Origin: Lysobacterales bacterium
GTDB taxonomy: Bacteria; Pseudomonadota; Gammaproteobacteria; Xanthomonadales; Xanthomonadaceae
Length of the DNA stretch: 64,000 nucleotides
Reading direction: 5' to 3'
Assembly: GCA_016718605.1 (NCBI GenBank)
Contig: JADKCY010000011.1
Location: forward strand, 186,001-250,000
A program made the translations under genes and the position numbers. Below the pieces are notes generated by a model, which was not told where the DNA came from, did no database searches, and worked only from the letters and a program-made list of their open reading frames with translations. This document shows, in pieces, positions 59,743 to 64,000 of the stretch. How positions within the stretch are numbered: the first letter of the stretch is position 1; each line of letters begins with the position of its first letter.

Positions 59743-60687
59743 ATGGAGACGCTAAGACTGACGTTGCGGCCGAGATCCGCCTTCGGCACAGCCCTGAAAG
59801 GAGACACGCTATTCGGGCAGTTGTGCTGGGCACTGCATCATCGGTTCGGCGACGAGCGTTTGAAACAGTTGCTTCAAGGCTATGCGGACGGCTCGCCGTT
59901 CGCGGTGATGTCGGACGCCCTACCTGAAGGCCACTTGCCAAGACCAACGCTACCGGCGCGTTTTTTTGATGTGCCTGAATCTGATCGCAAGGCCTTGAAA
60001 AGGCGAGTCTGGTTGCCCGTGACGGCGCTTGGCCAGCCGCTAAGCAACTGGCTGGCGCTCTGCGTTGAACCCGCTCAACTACTCGGGGGCAAGTCTGAGA
60101 GTCACCCTCAGCCCCACAACAGCCTCCACCGTGAGACCAATACGACCGGAAACGGCTTTGATCCTTACACCATGGAACAAATCTGGTTTGGTAGGGATAC
60201 GCGTTTCGAGGTCTGGGTCGTCTTCGATGCGGAGCGTATATCAGCGAATGAACTGGTCGACTGCGTCGCGGACATCGGTGCTTCGGGCTTTGGGAGGGAC
60301 GCGAGTATCGGTCTCGGCAAGTTGGATATCGATGAGTACGCGCAGTTGAGGTTGCCTGGTCAGCCGGGCGCCAACGCATGGTTGACGTTGGGGCCATCGG
60401 CACCGCAAGGACTCGCATGGCAAGCTGAGCATTGCTTCTACCAACCCTTCACGCGCTTCGGGCGTCATGGTGATGCGGCCGTTCACTCGGGGAAGCCGTT
60501 CAAGACACCGGTCCTGCTAGCAGATCGCGGAGCGGTCCTGCGACCCGCCATCTACAGTGACTCCGCATTCTGCGGCCGCGGACTGGGCGGTGACGGTAGC
60601 TTGTCCAAGGCGATGTTTGAAACGGTGCATCAAGGTTATGCGCCGGTGGTAGGTATCAAGCTTCCAAACCAAGGCAACGAAGTATGA
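59743..60687 (+). CDS. csm4: Csm4, crRNA 5'-handle binding subunit
   Basis: A 314-residue RAMP protein. ATG 59743 (METLRLTLRPRSAFGTALKG) begins 4 bp after csm3. It contains GDTLFGQLCWALHHRFG and the C-terminal G-rich region (DIGASGFGRDASIGLGKLDI), typical of Csm4, which caps the complex and holds the 5' handle. Its stop overlaps the csm5 start by 4 bp. Confidence 0.93.
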   Translation: METLRLTLRPRSAFGTALKGDTLFGQLCWALHHRFGDERLKQLLQGYADGSPFAVMSDALPEGHLPRPTLPARFFDVPESDRKALKRRVWLPVTALGQPLSNWLALCVEPAQLLGGKSESHPQPHNSLHRETNTTGNGFDPYTMEQIWFGRDTRFEVWVVFDAERISANELVDCVADIGASGFGRDASIGLGKLDIDEYAQLRLPGQPGANAWLTLGPSAPQGLAWQAEHCFYQPFTRFGRHGDAAVHSGKPFKTPVLLADRGAVLRPAIYSDSAFCGRGLGGDGSLSKAMFETVHQGYAPVVGIKLPNQGNEV

Positions 60688-62390
60688 AGACATTCGATGC
60701 ATGGCGCCTGCTGATTACTCCTCTCGCGCCAGTGCACTTGGGCACAGGGGAGAGTTTCGAGCCCACAAACTATGTGATCGAAGACGATATTCTGCATGCC
60801 TTCGACACCGGCGCAGTGCTCGCCAGCTTTGGATCAAAGGATCGGGACAGCCTGCTGACGCTGGCGTCTGGTAGGCCAGACAAACAAATGATCGAGTCTC
60901 TACAGAAGTTCTTTCATGATCGACGTCAAGGCCTGATTGCGCATGCAAACCAGCAAATTCCGGTGCTGCCCGGTGTTACCAAACTTTACGCAAGTCGTGT
61001 CGGAAAGACAGCCAACCATGAAGCCGATGGGTCGAAGGTCGTCAACAAGCTGGAGATCGAACGCGTCGCGACCAACCCTGTGACGAAACTGCCTGTGCTG
61101 TTTGGCTCAAGTATCAAGGGGGCGATTCGCACCGCACTATTGGATGGGATCAACCGTGGGCGACCAACGAGTGATCGGACCGAAGAAAGTCTGAAAATGC
61201 AGCAACGCTTGTTCAAATTCACTGCGGACAAATTTGAGCTCGATCCCATGCGGCTGCTGCAGTTCGCTGACGCGCCTTGGGTTGCAGAAGATGGACTGCC
61301 GCCTTCCCACGTGCAATTCGCCGTCAACCGCAAGAAGACCCCGGTGGTTGACGAGAACGGACAGTTGAGAAAATCGAAAGCAGCGAACCTGTATCAAGTT
61401 ATGGAGTTCGTGTCAGCGTGGCGATACAGAGCACTGGCTGGTCAACTGAACGTGCAGTCGTTGGCGGTACTGGGCGAGCACGGTCGTCATACGGGCAAGG
61501 TGCCTGACTCGACTTTGCGATTTTCCGCGCGGGACATTGCCAAGGCCTGCAACGCGTTCTACCGCCCAATTCTCCGGGCTGAAATGCGCCTGTTGGCCGA
61601 GCGTGGGTATGGCGATGCAGAGTGGATCGGCACCATGGAAGCGCTGCTCAACGCGGCACAGGAAGGCATGGAGCGCGGTGACGCCTTTCTGCTAAGAGTT
61701 GGGCGGCATTCTGGTGCCGAATCCGTCACGCTGAATGGCGTTCGGAAGATTAACATCACCAAGGGCAAGGGGCAGCCAGCTGGTGGTAAGCCCAATCACG
61801 CGCTAACTATTTGGCTGGCGGCGAAACATCAGGATCAGTCCTCCGGTCTGGTGCCGTTTGGATGGCTATTGATTGAGCTTCAGCCCATGGAGTCGGCGAG
61901 CGCAGAGTGGCCTGAGCTTCGGGTCATGTGCGAATCGCGACAGGATGAGGCACGTGCCCAGGCGCAGCAAATTCGCGCCGCTCGAGACGCCGCGGAGGCG
62001 ATGCGTCGTGAGACCGAGTCAAAGAGAGAGGCTGAACGTCTGCAGTTCGTTCAACGTCAGGAAGAAGAACGGCAAGCGCTTCGTGCAGAGGCTGAGCGGC
62101 TTAGCAGACGCGAATCCATGACTGCCTCGCAACGGGCAATCGACGACTTCACGTCCTACATGGCAAAGCGATTTGACGCGCTCCGCGGCAAACCGACTCG
62201 CGCCAATGGTGAGGAGCACACTCGAGCACGTGCCTTGGCAAAGGCTGCGCTGGAAGATTCAGAGTGGTCCGCAGATGACCGACGCTGCGCGGCGGTGGCG
62301 ATCGCAGAATGGTTGCCTAAGGTCGTCAGTGTTGACATGAAGGACGAACGTAAACGGCTTAAGCTCGCGGCGTTGCAGGGCGTCTCGTGA
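60684..62390 (+). CDS. csm5: Csm5 with long coiled-coil C-terminal extension
   Basis: A 568-residue Csm5, the subunit at the 3' end of the crRNA. The RAMP part (LLITPLAPVHLGTGESFEP, VLFGSSIKGAIRTALLDG, LRFSARDIAKACNAF) spans about 1-410. Typical Csm5 proteins are 350-400 residues. Here residues about 410-475 form a charged coiled coil (RAQAQQIRAARDAAEAMRRE, then REAERLQFVQRQEEERQAL), followed by a helical domain (TASQRAIDDFTSYMAKRFDAL and a WLPKVVSVDMKDERKRL end). The tail could extend the complex or bind host nucleases. It overlaps csm4 and csx16 by 4 bp each. Confidence 0.9.
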   Translation: MKTFDAWRLLITPLAPVHLGTGESFEPTNYVIEDDILHAFDTGAVLASFGSKDRDSLLTLASGRPDKQMIESLQKFFHDRRQGLIAHANQQIPVLPGVTKLYASRVGKTANHEADGSKVVNKLEIERVATNPVTKLPVLFGSSIKGAIRTALLDGINRGRPTSDRTEESLKMQQRLFKFTADKFELDPMRLLQFADAPWVAEDGLPPSHVQFAVNRKKTPVVDENGQLRKSKAANLYQVMEFVSAWRYRALAGQLNVQSLAVLGEHGRHTGKVPDSTLRFSARDIAKACNAFYRPILRAEMRLLAERGYGDAEWIGTMEALLNAAQEGMERGDAFLLRVGRHSGAESVTLNGVRKINITKGKGQPAGGKPNHALTIWLAAKHQDQSSGLVPFGWLLIELQPMESASAEWPELRVMCESRQDEARAQAQQIRAARDAAEAMRRETESKREAERLQFVQRQEEERQALRAEAERLSRRESMTASQRAIDDFTSYMAKRFDALRGKPTRANGEEHTRARALAKAALEDSEWSADDRRCAAVAIAEWLPKVVSVDMKDERKRLKLAALQGVS

Positions 62391-62758
62391 CGACGTGGCT
62401 GGTCACGCGGCATCCGGGCGCCTTGGCTTGGCTGCAAAGCCAAGGCTTCCGCGAAGTCCGCCATGTTCCGCACCTCGATCCAAAGTTGGTGAAGCCCGAT
62501 GACGCCGTGGTCGGGACATTGCCATTGCACTTGGCGGCTGAAGTCTGCGGGAAAGGCGCCCGCTTTTTGGGGCTGTCGATTGATGTGCCGGCAGAACTAC
62601 GCGGTCGGGAGCTGACCTCGGACGAACTCGTCCAGTTAGGCGCACGCCTTGAGCAATACGAAGTCCAGACTGCGCCAGCCAATGAGCGACCAGGTGGCGC
62701 CGGGCTTGACGAATCCCCGGGATCGCAGGATGCAACGAGTCGGTGGTCAGATGAGTGA
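62387..62758 (+). CDS. csx16: Csx16, type III CRISPR accessory protein
   Basis: A 123-residue protein (MTTWLVTRHPGALAWLQSQG, VGTLPLHLAAEVCGKGARFL, PAELRGRELTSDELVQLGAR) matching the Csx16 (VVA1548) family. Csx16 occurs next to CARF genes and has been proposed to act on cyclic oligoadenylate signals. GTG 62387 overlaps csm5 by 4 bp. The C-terminal 25 residues are low complexity (GGAGLDESPGSQ). It overlaps the next gene by 8 bp. Confidence 0.88.
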   Translation: MTTWLVTRHPGALAWLQSQGFREVRHVPHLDPKLVKPDDAVVGTLPLHLAAEVCGKGARFLGLSIDVPAELRGRELTSDELVQLGARLEQYEVQTAPANERPGGAGLDESPGSQDATSRWSDE

Positions 62759-63350
62759 CGCGATTTGGTTGCTTCTTGATCGCATCGGAACGGTCATTGG
62801 TCTCATGACGGGCGTCGCCAGTGTCGCCGCGGCAGCTTGGGCTTGGGTTGAACGCAACGATCTGAAACGATGGTTGCGACGCAATACGTTCGGTCAGGTC
62901 AGCCTGCCGTTGCCCGAAGGCAGTCGCTTTGATGCCCTGGTCGTACCTGTCAGCAAAGCAGATACACCCTGTTGGCTGATCGACACGTTGCGACCGGCGC
63001 AAATTGTCCTGATCGCAAGCGCTCAATCTCGTGAGGCGGCGGAAACTATTCAGGCACACGCGAAGTTGACTGCAACCACGGTTGCTGCCCTGCACGTACT
63101 ACCCGATGCCGACGACGCCGCGGCGTTCCGTGCGCAGGCGACGGCGAGCATTCTTGCACTGCGCCGATCCGGGGCAAGCCGGGTGGCGGTGGATGTGACT
63201 GGTGGCAAGGTGCCGATGAGTCTCGGTTTGTTCATGGCGGCTGAAGAAGCCGGAGCAACGACGCTGTACGTGTCAGCTGACTTTGATCCCGGGTTGAAAT
63301 CCTTGCGCAAGGGATCTCAGCGCCTTGTGGCCGTGACCACACCCAATTGA
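62751..63350 (+). CDS. Membrane-anchored CARF-domain protein
   Basis: A 199-residue protein. Residues about 8-32 form a membrane helix (IGTVIGLMTGVASVAAAAWA). The rest is a CARF-type Rossmann fold with DALVVPVSKA, PAQIVLIASAQSREAAETIQ and the signature VDVTGGKVPMSLGLFMAAEE. No effector domain follows. It should sense cyclic oligoadenylate at the membrane. Pore formation or membrane disruption is known for some membrane CARF proteins, but nothing here proves it. ATG 62751 overlaps csx16 by 8 bp. Confidence 0.8.
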   Translation: MSDAIWLLLDRIGTVIGLMTGVASVAAAAWAWVERNDLKRWLRRNTFGQVSLPLPEGSRFDALVVPVSKADTPCWLIDTLRPAQIVLIASAQSREAAETIQAHAKLTATTVAALHVLPDADDAAAFRAQATASILALRRSGASRVAVDVTGGKVPMSLGLFMAAEEAGATTLYVSADFDPGLKSLRKGSQRLVAVTTPN

Positions 63351-63388
63351 CGATGGCACGTTTCGTTCGCTGATCAAGGAGTTGAGAA

Positions 63389-64000
63389 ATGACAAGTCGG
63401 CCAAAGACTCACCTTTGCATCGCGACTGGCCAAAACCTGCCAAATCTCATCGCCGCATTGCAACTTTCTGCCTCCCGCGTCCTGATCGTGGAAACGCCAG
63501 CGATGCAGGAATCGGCGAGGTACTTGCGGGCTGCGTTAGTCGAGCATGGCATTGATGTCGAGCACCACAGCTTTGATGACGCCGATCCCAAGGGGATTGT
63601 TGCGTCAGCCGAGAGTTTGGCACTGAAACTCGGGCAGACGCCGATGATTTTCAACGTCACAGGCGGGCACAAGCTCATGACGCTGGCCCTGTCTGAGCAA
63701 CTTCGCATGGCTGATGATCTGCACGTGATCTACTGCGAAACTCCGCGTGGGCGGATTGATTGGTTGTCACCGAACGCAGAGACGGAATCGCTAGGAAACT
63801 TGCTTTCAATCGATGACGTTCTTCGCGTACAGGGGTTCCGTATCCAGAAGAGGGGGGAGGCGGACGCCTACTGGGCCGCTGAGGCCGATCAGCGCAAGCT
63901 CCTCACCAAGGAGCTTGGCGACCACGCCGACAAGCTGGCGCGGTTTTTCGGTACGCTCAACCGGCTTGCAGATCAATGCCTGGGAAACGAACCGAATGGT
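63389..64000 (+). CDS. DUF1887 CARF nuclease (Can2/Card1-type), cut by window end
   Basis: Open from ATG 63389 (ribosome-binding site AAGGAG) for 204 codons to the window end. It starts THLCIATGQNLPNLIAALQL and carries FNVTGGHKLMTLALSEQL, matching DUF1887 proteins such as VC1899. In these a CARF domain binding cyclic tetra-adenylate is joined to a PD-(D/E)xK nuclease that nicks DNA and cuts RNA. The nuclease domain lies beyond the window and cannot be checked. It is the third CARF gene of the locus. Confidence 0.85.
   Translation, partial: MTSRPKTHLCIATGQNLPNLIAALQLSASRVLIVETPAMQESARYLRAALVEHGIDVEHHSFDDADPKGIVASAESLALKLGQTPMIFNVTGGHKLMTLALSEQLRMADDLHVIYCETPRGRIDWLSPNAETESLGNLLSIDDVLRVQGFRIQKRGEADAYWAAEADQRKLLTKELGDHADKLARFFGTLNRLADQCLGNEPNG

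Noticed and set aside
1..64000. Complete tRNA or rRNA genes
   Set aside because: None found; only the 20-bp tRNA-Arg 3' fragment at 35342-35361 is supported.

Overview
The window reads as a chromosome segment of a GC-rich gammaproteobacterium close to the Xanthomonadales. The evidence is the hfq-hflX-hflK-hflC-DUF2065-purA order, kdkA with a family-9 heptosyltransferase, a secreted protein ending in the DGFE motif common in that group, a TIGR02999-type ECF sigma factor, an alpha-amino-acid ester hydrolase of Xanthomonas type, EpmA and EfpL. Assignment below order level is inference.

Positions 1-34,700 are mostly ordinary core genome: the purT 3' end, a response regulator/diguanylate cyclase broken by a one-base frameshift, LPS genes (DUF6165, heptosyltransferase, Kdo kinase), pirin-epmA, a beta-helix secreted protein, a winged-helix/TPR regulator broken by two one-base frameshifts, carbonic anhydrase, the hfq-hfl cluster, purA behind two tandem truncated copies of its own 5' end, NUDIX, HNH, efpL, an ECF sigma factor, a two-repeat secreted protein, a CPBP protease, a TPR-OGT glycosyltransferase coupled to a GNAT gene and hutI, htpG-hslR under a probable heat-shock promoter, an acyl-CoA dehydrogenase and the ester hydrolase.

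At 35,342-35,361 lies a 20-bp fragment identical to the expected 3' end of a tRNA-Arg gene, still followed on the minus strand by a tRNA-style terminator. I read it as the displaced attachment-site half of a genomic island extending rightward past the window end. Just inside are an A20 tract, an AT-rich inverted repeat and an 1885-residue protein containing two complete tyrosine-recombinase catalytic sites (R615/K640/R729/H752/Y771 and R1370/K1402/R1484/H1547/Y1557). I do not recognise this architecture. Next come a HEPN-LOTUS (OST-HTH) predicted RNase, an orphan gene, an XRE regulator and a conventional module of excisionase-like protein, integrase and HD-domain protein.

Positions 47,200-64,000 carry a type III-A CRISPR-Cas locus. 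Its adaptation module has four overlapping genes: cas2, a catalytic cas1, a Cas1-like protein without the catalytic triad, and a second cas2. A 52-repeat array starts 2 bp after the last stop codon, so there is no ordinary leader. The interference genes are a CARF protein of the NE0113/Csm6-like family, cas10 (HD and GGDD intact), csm2, csm3, csm4, a csm5 with a long coiled-coil tail, csx16, a membrane-anchored CARF protein and a DUF1887 (Can2/Card1-type) CARF nuclease cut by the window end. No cas6 is visible. The expected logic is: crRNA-guided Csm binds a target transcript, Cas10 makes cyclic oligoadenylate, three CARF proteins respond, and Csx16 probably tunes the signal. The most novel items are the double-recombinase protein at the island edge and the four-gene adaptation module fused to its array.
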